Source of the DNA: an uncultured Pseudomonadales bacterium
GTDB lineage: Bacteria; Pseudomonadota; Gammaproteobacteria; Pseudomonadales; Azotimanducaceae
Assembly: GCA_937921865.1 (NCBI GenBank)
Contig: CAKZWF010000071.1
Coordinates: 1 to 41,400 of the forward strand
Direction: 5' to 3'
Length of the DNA: 41,400 nt
Positions 34,315-41,400 of the stretch are shown here, piece after piece (within the stretch, counting starts at the first letter, position 1; each line of letters starts with the position of its first letter). The notes below the pieces were generated by a model that was not told the DNA's origin, did not search any database, and saw nothing but the letters and a program-made list of their open reading frames with translations. A program made the position numbers and the translations under genes.

Positions 34315-34326
34315 CCGACGGTCAGC

Positions 34327-35121
34327 ATGATGTTTAGCGCCGAACAGCACGAGTCATTTAGTACGGTCGGCTACGTTCGGCTTGAGGGTGCCGTGCCCTC
34401 ATCCGATGTACGCGAGATGTACGGTCGCATTTGGTCCTTACTCGAGGAAAAGGGCTTCAACCAGGACGACTCCTCGACCTGGAAGCCCGGTCCCGCTGGA
34501 GCGCTCCACGAACTGAAGAAGGGCGAATTCGCGCCGAACGACAGCCCTGTTGTGCGCGCCGCGCTTGATGCCGTGTTTGAGGGTAGCCAACGGGAGCAAC
34601 CGACCAGTTGGGGACAGCCGCTCGCGACATTCCCCGACAAGGAGGGGCCGTGGTTGCTCCCGAACAACATCTGGCACTTCGATCACCCCTACTCTCTTCC
34701 TGGAGAGATTTCGGGAGTCAATGTCTTTTTGTTCATCGATGATGTTGAGCCGGAAGGAGGCGGCACCGTCGTTGTCCGATCGTCCCCTTCACTAGTGGAA
34801 CGAATGCGCGCCAGCGCGCCAAGGATCGAGAAGATCAGTGACCTAAACAAGGCGTTCTTGCGGTCCCACCCATGGCTGAAGGGTCTGAAAACCGGCAAGA
34901 AATTCCGCAGTGTAGAACGCAACCAGCATTACATGGCACAGGACACGGACATCGACGGCATTGCCGCTCGAGTTGTAGAACTAACGGGTAAGGCAGGCGA
35001 CGTATTTTTGTGTCATCCGGCGCTGTGTCACGCACCAGCGCCTAACGTCGCGGATCGCCCGCGCTTGATGCGAACCCAGAGAGTGCGGCGAATACGCAAC
35101 TCAGCTCGCGCCGAGGAATAG
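34327..35121 (+). CDS. Phytanoyl-CoA dioxygenase family protein (PhyH)
   Basis: A 264-residue Fe(II)/2-oxoglutarate dioxygenase. The iron site is His117 and Asp119 in IWHFDHPYSLPG, and the distal His is His230 or His235 in VFLCHPALCHAPAPN, with an Arg (DRPRLMRTQR) for 2-oxoglutarate. PEGGGTVVVRSSPSLVERM follows the family pattern. The start may be the ATG at 34327 or the adjacent one at 34330. It follows the NqrF-like fusion gene by ~180 bases on the same strand; that reductase could in principle supply electrons, but these dioxygenases do not normally need one. Substrate unknown; antibiotic- and lipid-modifying relatives exist. Confidence 0.85.
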   Translation: MMFSAEQHESFSTVGYVRLEGAVPSSDVREMYGRIWSLLEEKGFNQDDSSTWKPGPAGALHELKKGEFAPNDSPVVRAALDAVFEGSQREQPTSWGQPLATFPDKEGPWLLPNNIWHFDHPYSLPGEISGVNVFLFIDDVEPEGGGTVVVRSSPSLVERMRASAPRIEKISDLNKAFLRSHPWLKGLKTGKKFRSVERNQHYMAQDTDIDGIAARVVELTGKAGDVFLCHPALCHAPAPNVADRPRLMRTQRVRRIRNSARAEE

Positions 35122-35159
35122 CCGCATCCAGTGCGGGCGAACGAATTCGGAGCGAAGTG

Positions 35160-35246
35160 CGACCCGAGAGGGACTTGAACCCCCAACCTCCGGCGCAACC
35201 GAAGTCAGCTTAGTACCGGCGTTCTGACCCGCTGAACTTCCGGGCC
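35160..35246 (-). tRNA. tRNA-like sequence with disrupted anticodon arm
   Basis: Read leftward it has a 7-bp acceptor stem (GGCCCGG / TCGGGTC with two G-U pairs), a D stem GTTC/GAAC with a 9-base loop, CCGG/CCGG as the outer anticodon stem, a 5-base variable stretch and a perfect-looking T arm (GGGGG TTCAAGT CCCTC). Between the CCGG pairs there are 22 bases instead of the usual 9, so no normal anticodon loop or isotype can be assigned; the two bases after the acceptor are AA rather than the usual U-A. It is probably a tRNA pseudogene or an inserted/degenerate tRNA. Folded by eye. Confidence 0.4.
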
Positions 35247-35261
35247 GCGCTTCGAAGGTAC

Positions 35262-35286
35262 GAGTTGCTATCGACGGTAGCAACTC
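35262..35286. other. Hairpin next to the tRNA-like sequence
   Basis: Perfect 9-bp inverted repeat GAGTTGCTA / TAGCAACTC with a 7-base loop, 16 bases from the tRNA-like sequence on its 5' side. No T-run follows on either strand at the right spacing, so I do not call it a terminator; it may be an RNA structure or protein site. Confidence 0.4.
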
Positions 35287-35408
35287 CCGGCGCTGAAAAA
35301 AACGAATCGAACAGGAGACTGGCCTCTATTTCTAGGGGAACATCGACTCAAACACTTCGATATGAGATCTAAGAATGTCTGCTGTGGGCACAAAACGGAC
35401 AAAAAGCG

Positions 35409-36659
35409 CTATTCACTTTTGAAAGGAATACTGCTCAGAACTGGCTCTACATCCGTTCCATGCTTGTCATTGAACTCCTGAACAACTTCGTTGGTTACTG
35501 CGCTGGTGCGTTTCTCTAGACCGGTAAAGCTGAAAGGGTCCCACTGGTAGGCGTTATCGCCTCCGGTAGGTGGTTGGGCTGGAACCTGTGCGGGTGGCGG
35601 ATAGCTATCGGGGTTAGCGACGGCCATGCGAGTCGTTAACTTATCCTTAGTGATGTTCCAAACCATAAAATCCCGGGCCAGACTCAAGGGTCCCTGATAG
35701 TGCCTGCGTATCTCTTGTTCAAGGATAGGCGCCGTATCGAAGTCGTTTTGCATGTGGGATGCAACTGCCATTCGGGGCTGTGTGATTTCCATGATCTTGC
35801 CAAAGGCCCTGGGAGTGGTATGACCTTGGGTGCCTGACATTACGGCAGCCTCGTAACTCATGCTGTATTTGTCGAGCCACATGTCTGGCGGCAACATCAT
35901 TTCGTGAATCGCCAAATCCGCATCGGCGGCGTGTTCCAGAAACCATTTGTTTGGTGCCGTATCGCCTGAATAGGCCAGTTTCAGCCCCTCCCACTCCAAG
36001 ATGTAACCGACTGACTGGTCGACGTGAATGGTGGGTATAGAGTAGATCTTGACGCCATTTTCATCATAGAAAAGGTGATTGACCTTCTTCCAATCGATTT
36101 CCGTAACTGTCAATTGAGTGCTGCGCGGATCACCGGAAGATTCTCGCGTTGCCACATCCCAAGCCCAAGCCTGTTTGATCTTATCGGCCCAGCCTTTTAT
36201 TCCCCAGTCAGGATTTTGGCCGCCGCCCGGTCCCCAGAGATACAGAGGTTGCCGGGCAGCGTTCACTCCCCGGGCTAACCAAAAGGAAGGAAAGTCCCCG
36301 GCATGATCAAAGTGCAGGTGGCTGATGAAAACCTTATTCATCTGGTCCGTGGGTATGCCAAGGGCGGATAGACGTTCCGTGGAGCCTTTGCCCATGTCGA
36401 AGATGAACTTGTCGCCGTTACCCAGTTCGATCAGATAACAGGAACCGGCCTGTTTCAACCTGGGTTGTGGCATACCGGTGCCACATGCAACGATCCGAAT
36501 CTCATTCGGTTGCAACTTCTCTGTGCCCGGGTAGTACACCTCTTGGACAGGGTATGGCGCAACGGGAGACCACTTGCTAATTTCTTCAGCGGCGCTTTCA
36601 AAGATCATGAGGAAGCTAACAACAACGAAAATTGAAACCAGTTTTGTTGAATAATGCAT
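35409..36659 (-). CDS. Exported MBL-fold metallo-hydrolase (GntH-like/RNase Z-like fold)
   Basis: A 416-residue metallo-beta-lactamase-fold protein with an N-terminal signal peptide (LVSIFVVVSFLMIFESAAEE), hence periplasmic. The metal motif is HLHFDHAGD (His114, His116, Asp118, His119), with further ligands in YSGDTAPN and VASHMQ. VACGTGMPQPRLKQAGSCYLIELGNGDKFIFDMGKGS and the WGPGG segment resemble proteins annotated as guanitoxin-biosynthesis hydrolase GntH and relatives; I cannot confirm that name without a search. A proline-rich stretch (PPPAQVPAQPPTGG) near residue 360 links to a C-terminal tail. It stands alone and has a weak ribosome binding site. The substrate is unknown. Confidence 0.8.
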   Translation of the reverse strand: MHYSTKLVSIFVVVSFLMIFESAAEEISKWSPVAPYPVQEVYYPGTEKLQPNEIRIVACGTGMPQPRLKQAGSCYLIELGNGDKFIFDMGKGSTERLSALGIPTDQMNKVFISHLHFDHAGDFPSFWLARGVNAARQPLYLWGPGGGQNPDWGIKGWADKIKQAWAWDVATRESSGDPRSTQLTVTEIDWKKVNHLFYDENGVKIYSIPTIHVDQSVGYILEWEGLKLAYSGDTAPNKWFLEHAADADLAIHEMMLPPDMWLDKYSMSYEAAVMSGTQGHTTPRAFGKIMEITQPRMAVASHMQNDFDTAPILEQEIRRHYQGPLSLARDFMVWNITKDKLTTRMAVANPDSYPPPAQVPAQPPTGGDNAYQWDPFSFTGLEKRTSAVTNEVVQEFNDKHGTDVEPVLSSIPFKSE

Positions 36660-36792
36660 GGTTGTTCTGGATCTCCGAAAAACAGCGAGTAGCGAAAGCA
36701 GATTGGTTGGAAGAAGGCAGAGATTTTCCTAACCTCACACTATGGATTATAGGGACGTAGAAGCGCCTTCCACAAACTGTAACAGCTGCTTT

Positions 36793-36843
36793 GGGTCGGA
36801 AGCAGACCTTTCGGCCCGTAAGGTTAATGTCCGCTTTCGGCCA
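36793..36843. repeat. Palindromic intergenic element R2, copy 1
   Basis: Left arm GGGTCGGAAGCAGACC, a short CGGCCCGTAAGG centre, and right arm AATGTCCGCTTTCGGCC; the arms are imperfect inverted repeats of each other. It lies upstream of the metallo-hydrolase gene, in a ~330-base gap (36660-36991) that otherwise shows nothing recognisable. Confidence 0.75.
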
Positions 36844-36991
36844 ATAGCGGCCCATCGAATCTTCCAGACGTCCTCTGCAAGACTGTAGAGCTATGGGTCA
36901 GTTGATCGAAGCTTTTCCACCTCGTTAACGAACTCTTTTAAGAGCGTCACTTTGATCCGTCCCCAACACTCCGCTCCTCCACGAGTTGAAA

Positions 36992-37366
36992 TCATCGCTT
37001 GAAAACTAGTGGTTTGGGACTTCCAATTTTTTTTAGGAACAATTTTTTTTTGCGCGAACTAGACCAAAGGTTCTGCATTCCATAGACATATCGAACCATC
37101 AATGAGGTATAACTCCAGTGCTCGGCGGATGCTGGTTTAAGCTCACCTGCCTGGCCCTCCAGCCACAATGCAGCCGTTTTAGGGTCCTGCATTGAAGTCC
37201 AGAATTGACCAAACGTCTCCATCGTTGCTCGCGCCTCTGCTCGTTCGAGTGCGCGGGTACCCTGTCGGGTTTGGTATGCGAGGTATACCAAAGTTGCTAG
37301 TACGGTAATCCCTCCAATGAACTCACCAACGTTTCCCAGCAGCTGGGTTGTAGACACTAAATCCAT
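36992..37366 (-). CDS. Small one-helix membrane protein, paralogue family P (1 of 3)
   Basis: A 124-residue protein: short N-terminus, one hydrophobic helix (LLGNVGEFIGGITVLATLVYLAYQTRQGTRALERAEARATMETF), then a soluble helical part. The GxxxEFIGxIxVxxTLVYLAxQ pattern is shared with the proteins at 37543-38049 and 38682-39215. Widespread uncharacterised family; function unknown. This copy is shorter than the others (168 and 177 residues) and ends in a Lys-rich tail (SSRKKKLFLKKIG) encoded by A/T homopolymers, so it may be frameshifted at its 3' end. TAGGAG six bases upstream supports the start. R2 elements lie near each side. Confidence 0.65.
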   Translation of the reverse strand: MDLVSTTQLLGNVGEFIGGITVLATLVYLAYQTRQGTRALERAEARATMETFGQFWTSMQDPKTAALWLEGQAGELKPASAEHWSYTSLMVRYVYGMQNLWSSSRKKKLFLKKIGSPKPLVFKR

Positions 37367-37433
37367 AGATCACTCCTACATTCCTTTCCTGAAAGTCTAC
37401 GCCTCGAAATCAAAGCGTATAGAGGTCGGGAAT

Positions 37434-37485
37434 GGGTCGAAAGCAGACATTTTTCAGAACCTGGGGAATGTCCGCGATCAGCCAG
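37434..37485. repeat. Palindromic intergenic element R2, copy 2
   Basis: GGGTCGAAAGCAGACATTT, a variable centre, then AATGTCCGCGATCAGCC. It sits between two divergent paralogues of family P. Confidence 0.7.
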
Positions 37486-37542
37486 AACCCGCCCGTCCTT
37501 GAAACCAGTTAGGCTACCCGACCAACATTCGAAAAGCGCTAT

Positions 37543-38049
37543 ATGAACATTCAAGATATGGGGGCAATCGGCGAGGTCATTGGTGCCATCGCGATTCTCA
37601 TCACACTGGCCTATCTAGCTGCCCAGATTCGGTACGCAAGGATTGCCGTTACAGATCAAAGTCGCCAGAACAGAGTTTCTGCTCTACGGGAAATCAACGG
37701 ACGTCTTGTGGAAAACCAAGAACTGCGGAAGACGTTCGACGCTGTGGCAAGTCCGCAATGGAAAGCAATGCTCAACGATCTAGCAAACGCATGGGATGTT
37801 AGTTTCGACCAGGCAAGCCTCATTTATTGGAGTCAGAACGACTACATATGGACGCACTGGGCTCAATTCTATTCACAGAAAACCAAAGACGATGAAAGGG
37901 AACTCGAGAATATCGTAGCAACGTGGTACGCGGCCCCACCAATGAGAACTATCATCGAGCACCCAACAGCGCGGCTATTTTACGAACCCGAGTTCATTAA
38001 CTGGATAGATTCCGTGGTCTTGGAAAGACAATCCATTGATCCAGAATGA
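37543..38049 (+). CDS. Small one-helix membrane protein, paralogue family P (2 of 3)
   Basis: A 168-residue protein with an N-terminal helix (IGEVIGAIAILITLAYLAAQIRYARIAVTDQS) and a cytoplasm-like helical domain rich in Trp and acidic residues (FDQASLIYWSQNDYIWTHWAQF, FYEPEFINWIDSVV). Same layout as the neighbouring paralogues at 36992 and 38682. The function is unknown; a sensor or scaffold role would be a guess. The ATG at 37543 has no strong ribosome binding site. Flanked by R2 copies on both sides (37434-37485 and 38057-38108). Confidence 0.75.
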   Translation: MNIQDMGAIGEVIGAIAILITLAYLAAQIRYARIAVTDQSRQNRVSALREINGRLVENQELRKTFDAVASPQWKAMLNDLANAWDVSFDQASLIYWSQNDYIWTHWAQFYSQKTKDDERELENIVATWYAAPPMRTIIEHPTARLFYEPEFINWIDSVVLERQSIDPE

Positions 38050-38056
38050 CCGGATC

Positions 38057-38108
38057 CGGTCGAAAGCAGACTATTGCATTGCACGAGTGAGACGTCCGCT
38101 ATCGGTCA
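38057..38108. repeat. Palindromic intergenic element R2, copy 3
   Basis: CCGGTCGAAAGCAGACTATT ... GACGTCCGCTATCGGTCAG, 7 bases after the preceding stop codon. Diverged arms, same overall order as the other copies. A half copy (right arm, TGTTCGCTTCCGGCCAGAA) lies near 38641-38660. Confidence 0.65.
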
Positions 38109-38245
38109 GATACAGCACAAATGCGGCTCAAGAGACATTTTCTTGGTACCAGTTCCACGCCGTTTTTGCATAGGTGTGATTGCGTCACAGATTTTGGCCG
38201 TTTAAGTCACTACTTTTCTGACGTTACGAATTACTGGTCGTGATT

Positions 38246-38560
38246 ATGAAAAATATCGCAGGTCTCGTTATCGTCTTTCTGCTCGCCCAAACATCAATCG
38301 CAGATGAAAAGGTTGAAGCCGCAATCGGTGGTGGTGTTGGAGGCGCAGTTGGTGCGGTGATTGGGCAAGAACTTGGTGATCGAGAGGGCGCGATTGTCGG
38401 GGCTGGTGTCGGGGCCGCAGTCGGTGCAGCCATTGCAACCGATGGTAACGGGAACGAGCGGCACGAGAGATCTGAAGGGATCGTCGCTGTCCAAGTCAAA
38501 ACTCCGCCTGCTCATGGCAAACACTGTCCGCCCGGACAGGCAAAGAAGGGTCGATGCTGA
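38246..38560 (+). CDS. Small exported glycine-zipper protein
   Basis: A 104-residue protein with a signal peptide (MKNIAGLVIVFLLAQTSIAD) followed by a glycine-zipper stretch (GGGVGGAVGAVIG, GAGVGAAVGAAIA) of the type found in outer-membrane or periplasmic proteins, and a basic tail with two Cys residues (HCPPGQAKKGRC). I prefer the ATG at 38246; a GTG two codons upstream is possible. Glycine-zipper proteins insert or oligomerise in membranes; a specific role is unknown. Stands alone. Confidence 0.72.
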   Translation: MKNIAGLVIVFLLAQTSIADEKVEAAIGGGVGGAVGAVIGQELGDREGAIVGAGVGAAVGAAIATDGNGNERHERSEGIVAVQVKTPPAHGKHCPPGQAKKGRC

Positions 38561-38681
38561 ATCCATGAAGTGCATTTAGGACGCTTCTCGATCTGTCGCA
38601 AAGCGGACCACTTACAGACAGAACACTTCATTGATCACCAATGTTCGCTTCCGGCCAGAATCGGTCACTCACCACTCGTAA

Positions 38682-39215
38682 CTACAATCGCAACGAGTCT
38701 TCACTATTCACCGAGCCACCTTGGACGATGCCCTCCACGGCTCGCGCAAAAGCCGAACGTCGCGGGAATATTCCGAGATTCTTCCAAGACTCGGCTTGGA
38801 GACGGATGACAGCTACAGCCTCAAGCCAGCTTTCTTCATCTATGAGCCCTAGTTCGTACTGGTAGTGTTGGCTATCCAGAATATAGATCTGGCTGATGTA
38901 CCAAACTCTAATTCGCGATTGCTCTGTTTCTGTGAGCGTATCTTGTTCATTGTTTACGACTTTATTGCGCAGGTTGACTAGATCGTCGGATGCTGTGAGG
39001 TCACGTAGAGCTCTGGTGATTAGATCAACTCGAGCCAGATGATTGGTTGCCAGGCTGAGCTTTTGAGCCGCTTCTGCGCTCCGAGTACTTGCCTCGGTCG
39101 CCTCTTTACTGTGCTTAACCTGCACCGCGAGATATACCAAAGTGATGACAACCGCGATAGCCCCGACAAACTCCCCATAGTTACCCAATATCTGTGCAAA
39201 AGCCTGATGATCCAT
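38682..39215 (-). CDS. Small one-helix membrane protein, paralogue family P (3 of 3)
   Basis: A 177-residue protein: N-terminal helix in ILGNYGEFVGAIAVVITLVYLAVQVKHSKEATEAS, closely matching the first paralogue (LLGNVGEFIGGITVLATLVYLAYQ), then a helical domain (DLITRALRDLTASDDLVNLRNKV, RVWYISQIYILDSQHYQYELGLIDEESW). GGGAGG five bases before the ATG gives a confident start. The function is unknown. An R2 copy begins 66 bases upstream and hosts the IS30-family insertion. Confidence 0.78.
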   Translation of the reverse strand: MDHQAFAQILGNYGEFVGAIAVVITLVYLAVQVKHSKEATEASTRSAEAAQKLSLATNHLARVDLITRALRDLTASDDLVNLRNKVVNNEQDTLTETEQSRIRVWYISQIYILDSQHYQYELGLIDEESWLEAVAVIRLQAESWKNLGIFPRRSAFARAVEGIVQGGSVNSEDSLRL

Positions 39216-39281
39216 GATGACCTCCCTCTGTGAATTGAAGAAGATTATCTCAGCTCAGACGACTCCAGGAATGGTTTGTTT

Positions 39282-39331
39282 GGGTCGGAAGCAGAAGGTT
39301 TGTTTCAGCACGGTAAATGTCCGCTTTCGGC
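39282..39331. repeat. Palindromic intergenic element R2, copy 4, split by the IS
   Basis: GGGTCGGAAGCAGAAGG ... AATGTCCGCTTTCGGC ends exactly where the IS begins. On the far side of the IS (40549-40563) the sequence GCCGAAAGCGGTCATT is the inverted counterpart of the last arm. Removing the IS and one copy of GC restores a near-perfect palindrome. Confidence 0.75.
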
Positions 39332-40548
39332 TGCGGTCTCAACCGATCGACGCAACACATTGGTTGAACCGTTCAGCCGGCGTCTCGAAGTTTAACGTTT
39401 CTCTCGGTCGCTCGTTGAGTCGTCTGGCAACTGCATTGAGTCGGTTCTGGTGAACTGTAGAGAGATCCATACCCTTAGGGAAGTACTGCCTCAGGAGCCC
39501 GTTGGTGTTCTCGTTCGAACCCCGTTGCCACGGATTCTGTGGATCGCAGAAGTACACCTGGATGTCGGTTGCTAAGCTGAAGCGTTCGTGATCAGCCATC
39601 TCTTTGCCACGATCCCAGGTCAGAGACTTGTAGAGTTCCCGCGGCAACTTGTGTGCCTGCTTGATGAGTGCATTGACGACCGTCTCAGTGTCCTTGCTCT
39701 CCACTCGGGCCAGCATCACGTAGCGGGTATGCCGTTCCACTAGTGTTGCGATCTGGCTGTTGTTGCTGCCAAAGACTAAGTCACCCTCCCAGTGCCCGGG
39801 CACAGCTCGGTCCTCGGCTTCCGCAGGTCGCTCGCTGATCGAGACCGTATTACTGATACGACCCACAGCTGCCGTCTTCTGCGTGTGATGGCGCGAACGG
39901 CGCATCCCCCGATTACGCCTCAAGTGCTGCAATAGCTCTTTCTTCAGGGCCCCGCGAGCCTGGATATACAGCGTCCGATAGATCGTCTCGTGTGACACTT
40001 GGCAGGTCTCATCGTCCGGATAGCAGCGCTTGAGCCACCCAGCTATCTGCCACGGTGACCACTCGAGCTGCAGCTTCGTGGCTACTAAGCGCGCAAGTTC
40101 ATGGTTCTCAGACAGTTTACAGATCTTCGGACACCTTGCTCGATCCCAGGCTGCTTGATCAGCTTGATTGGCTCGATACCGTTGCCGTCCACCGTTACGG
40201 AAGATCTCGCGGCTCACGGTCGACGGGGATCTATGCAATACGGCTGCAATAGAACGAACCGAGTGACCAGCCATCACGCCTCGCGAGATCTCTTCTCGCT
40301 CCGCCAGACTTGAGCGACATCGCTCCGGTGGTCTGATGCCACCCGTTCTACTCAAAACCCCGCGGATCGATGAATGGTGTCTATCAAAGAGCTTTGCAAT
40401 CGAATGCAGTGTCTCTCCCTGTTGCCAGCGCTCCCACATCAGCGCCTTGTCTGCTTCTGTGTAACGGGTTCTCTGTCGGTAGGTCATCTGCAACATCCTC
40501 CTCTCTCTTGTGAGAGTCTAGGTGTTGCATCGACCGTTTGAGACCGCA
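39332..40548 (-). mobile_element. IS30-family insertion sequence, complete
   Basis: About 1.2 kb. The terminal inverted repeats begin TGCGGTCTCAA at the left and, read inward, TGCGGTCTCAAACGG at the right, followed by shared (T)CGA(T/C)GCAACAC. A 2-bp GC flank on both sides (39330-39331 and 40549-40550) is the likely target duplication. Encodes one intact transposase on the minus strand. The insertion lies at the centre of an R2 palindrome. Confidence 0.88.
39339..40496 (-). CDS. IS30-family transposase
   Basis: A 385-residue DDE transposase. The N-terminal helix-turn-helix domains (KALMWERWQQGETLHSIAKLFDRHHSSIRGVLSRTGG and VRSIAAVLHRSPSTVSREIFRNGG) are typical of IS30. The catalytic triad is Asp in GHWEGDLVFG, Asp in LTWDRGKEMADH and Glu in RGSNENTNGLLRQYFPKG. 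SHETIYRTLY is another family block. AGGAGG precedes the start region, where an ATG at 40487 is the alternative. Full length and apparently intact, so the element may be active. Confidence 0.95.
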   Translation of the reverse strand: MLQMTYRQRTRYTEADKALMWERWQQGETLHSIAKLFDRHHSSIRGVLSRTGGIRPPERCRSSLAEREEISRGVMAGHSVRSIAAVLHRSPSTVSREIFRNGGRQRYRANQADQAAWDRARCPKICKLSENHELARLVATKLQLEWSPWQIAGWLKRCYPDDETCQVSHETIYRTLYIQARGALKKELLQHLRRNRGMRRSRHHTQKTAAVGRISNTVSISERPAEAEDRAVPGHWEGDLVFGSNNSQIATLVERHTRYVMLARVESKDTETVVNALIKQAHKLPRELYKSLTWDRGKEMADHERFSLATDIQVYFCDPQNPWQRGSNENTNGLLRQYFPKGMDLSTVHQNRLNAVARRLNERPRETLNFETPAERFNQCVASIG

Positions 40549-40559
40549 GCCGAAAGCGG

Positions 40560-41090
40560 TCATTGGGCTAGCTGCTCTAACACGAAATCAGCTCGAGTTT
40601 TTACGCTTGTCTTCGGGACAATCAGCACCTTGTACCCAATGGATGAATACACTTCCAGCAACCTGTCGTACTCTTCGACCGCATTAGACAATTGATGTCG
40701 CCGATCCGCATCAGTGACATAAATCTCCGGCCAAGGCGGCGTCAAAAACACTTTCCGATGGTAGAGATGCTCGACACCCAGAGAGGTTGAAAGCGGCTCA
40801 CCCGTGATTTGATACAATGCGGATGCAGCATCAACAAGACCCCTATCAAAAAATACCCACTGACTGGGGTTTGAGCACTCATCGATGTCACGTAAAGACA
40901 TTTCAATTGCCCGTCGGACGAACGCTTCTGCGTCAACCCAGGGAAACGCATCGCCTCCGGTTTCCCGCTCCTCGGCGATAATTCTGCGACCTGGCTCTTC
41001 GACGACTCCATAGCCTAGCCTGGAGAGTTCTATAAGCAGCGTCGATTTACCTCCGCCGGAACAACCGGAAATGACCACACGTTTGGGCAT
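40560..41090 (-). CDS. Small AAA ATP-binding protein (AAA_28-like)
   Basis: A 176-residue P-loop protein. Walker A is GCSGGGKST at residues 9-17 (VVISGCSGGGKSTLLIELSRLGYGVVEEPGRRIIAEE), a Walker B-like Asp is in WVFFDRGLVDAASAL, and the C-terminal PPWPEIYVTDADRRHQ and EEYDRLLEVYSSIGY segments fit the AAA_28 nucleotide-kinase-like family. I chose the internal ATG at 41090; the open frame reaches 41183 but overlaps an R2 half element. The stop overlaps the edge of the palindrome that hosts the IS, whose insertion left this gene intact. Probable nucleotide or small-molecule kinase; substrate unknown. Confidence 0.8.
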   Translation of the reverse strand: MPKRVVISGCSGGGKSTLLIELSRLGYGVVEEPGRRIIAEERETGGDAFPWVDAEAFVRRAIEMSLRDIDECSNPSQWVFFDRGLVDAASALYQITGEPLSTSLGVEHLYHRKVFLTPPWPEIYVTDADRRHQLSNAVEEYDRLLEVYSSIGYKVLIVPKTSVKTRADFVLEQLAQ

Positions 41091-41211
41091 ATGAGAACCC
41101 GTTCTGGTTGATGAGACGCTGGGGTGAGGATAATGGAGAAATCGCCATTGCTCAACTCGCTGTTTCCGATCGGAAGCAGACAAAACGTTGTGCTGTGCGC
41201 GAGGCAGGAAT

Positions 41212-41266
41212 GGGTCGGAAGCGGACCTTTCGGCTCCGTGAATCTAATGTCCGCTTTTAGCCAGAA
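41212..41266. repeat. Palindromic intergenic element R2, copy 5
   Basis: GGGTCGGAAGCGGACCTTTC ... TAATGTCCGCTTTTAGCC. A half copy (CGGAAGCAGAC) lies at 41171-41181. No credible gene follows to the window end. Confidence 0.75.
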
Positions 41267-41400
41267 ACCGACGTTTGCAAACGGTCAGTTCCGACTCTCG
41301 AAAACACTTTCCATTAGGATTGGAATCAAAGACTATCTCAATGCTACCGTTCAGTGTTCGCTTGAAAACTGGGGAATGACTAATGGCGATCAGAGTTGAA

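Noticed and set aside
35101..35283. 60-codon minus-strand protein frame
   Set aside because: It runs through the tRNA-like sequence and has the GGSSPSR composition typical of translated tRNA.
41124..41399. 91-codon plus-strand frame at the right edge
   Set aside because: It runs through the R2 element and shows no protein-like pattern.

Overview
The window looks like a chromosomal stretch of an aerobic, probably marine or sediment gammaproteobacterium. The reasons are the gene types: aerobic acyl/steroid-type catabolism genes, many Fe(II)/2-oxoglutarate dioxygenases, Amidohydrolase_2 proteins, an F420/FMN-type LLM oxidoreductase, a YbbA/YbbP-type ABC exporter, an IS30 element and many small one-helix membrane proteins. 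The order or genus cannot be fixed by eye. No rRNA, plasmid or phage module is visible.

Layout. 1-9 kb: 3' part of a DUF3124 gene; a cytochrome P450 broken by an in-frame TAA; a frame-broken c-type cytochrome/Vgb propeller gene followed by an SDR; a Tat-exported PhoD phosphatase; a YbbP/YbbA-like ABC exporter. 9.3-13.4 kb: a CubicO-type serine hydrolase and TetR operon reading left, then the most interesting locus, a GrdB/PrdB-like selenoprotein candidate reading right. Its reading frame continues through an in-frame TGA (UxxC motif) followed by a SECIS-like hairpin, and its stop overlaps the start of a TauD/TfdA dioxygenase. 13.4-13.8 kb: a chimeric relic built from a copy of the MFS gene 5' region and a copy of the phoD 5' region. 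13.8-21.3 kb: MATE exporter, amidohydrolase, then MFS transporter, LLM oxidoreductase, split-barrel flavoprotein, AhpD-like protein and a PhyH fragment. 21.6-27.7 kb: a tightly overlapping leftward operon (amidohydrolase, Ltp2-like thiolase, DUF35, CoA-transferase, amidohydrolase) divergent from a FadR-type GntR regulator. It looks like a CoA-dependent side-chain catabolic module. 28-36.7 kb: two PhyH dioxygenases, a relic of a second selenoprotein-B-like gene ending just after its Sec-position TGA, a collapsed hemolysin III gene, an exported protein, a methyltransferase, an unusual Ank-type/NqrF fusion, a disrupted tRNA-like sequence and an exported metallo-hydrolase.

36.7-41.4 kb is different in character. 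It holds three paralogous one-helix membrane proteins, a glycine-zipper protein, a small AAA ATPase, and several copies of a ~50-bp palindromic intergenic element. A complete IS30-family element sits at the centre of one such palindrome.

A recurring theme is gene decay: a nonsense codon, a frameshift with apparent linker loss, internal deletions, relics, and short dispersed intergenic repeats that carry pieces of neighbouring genes. The selenoprotein candidate stands out because its coding sequence stays intact on both sides of the TGA.
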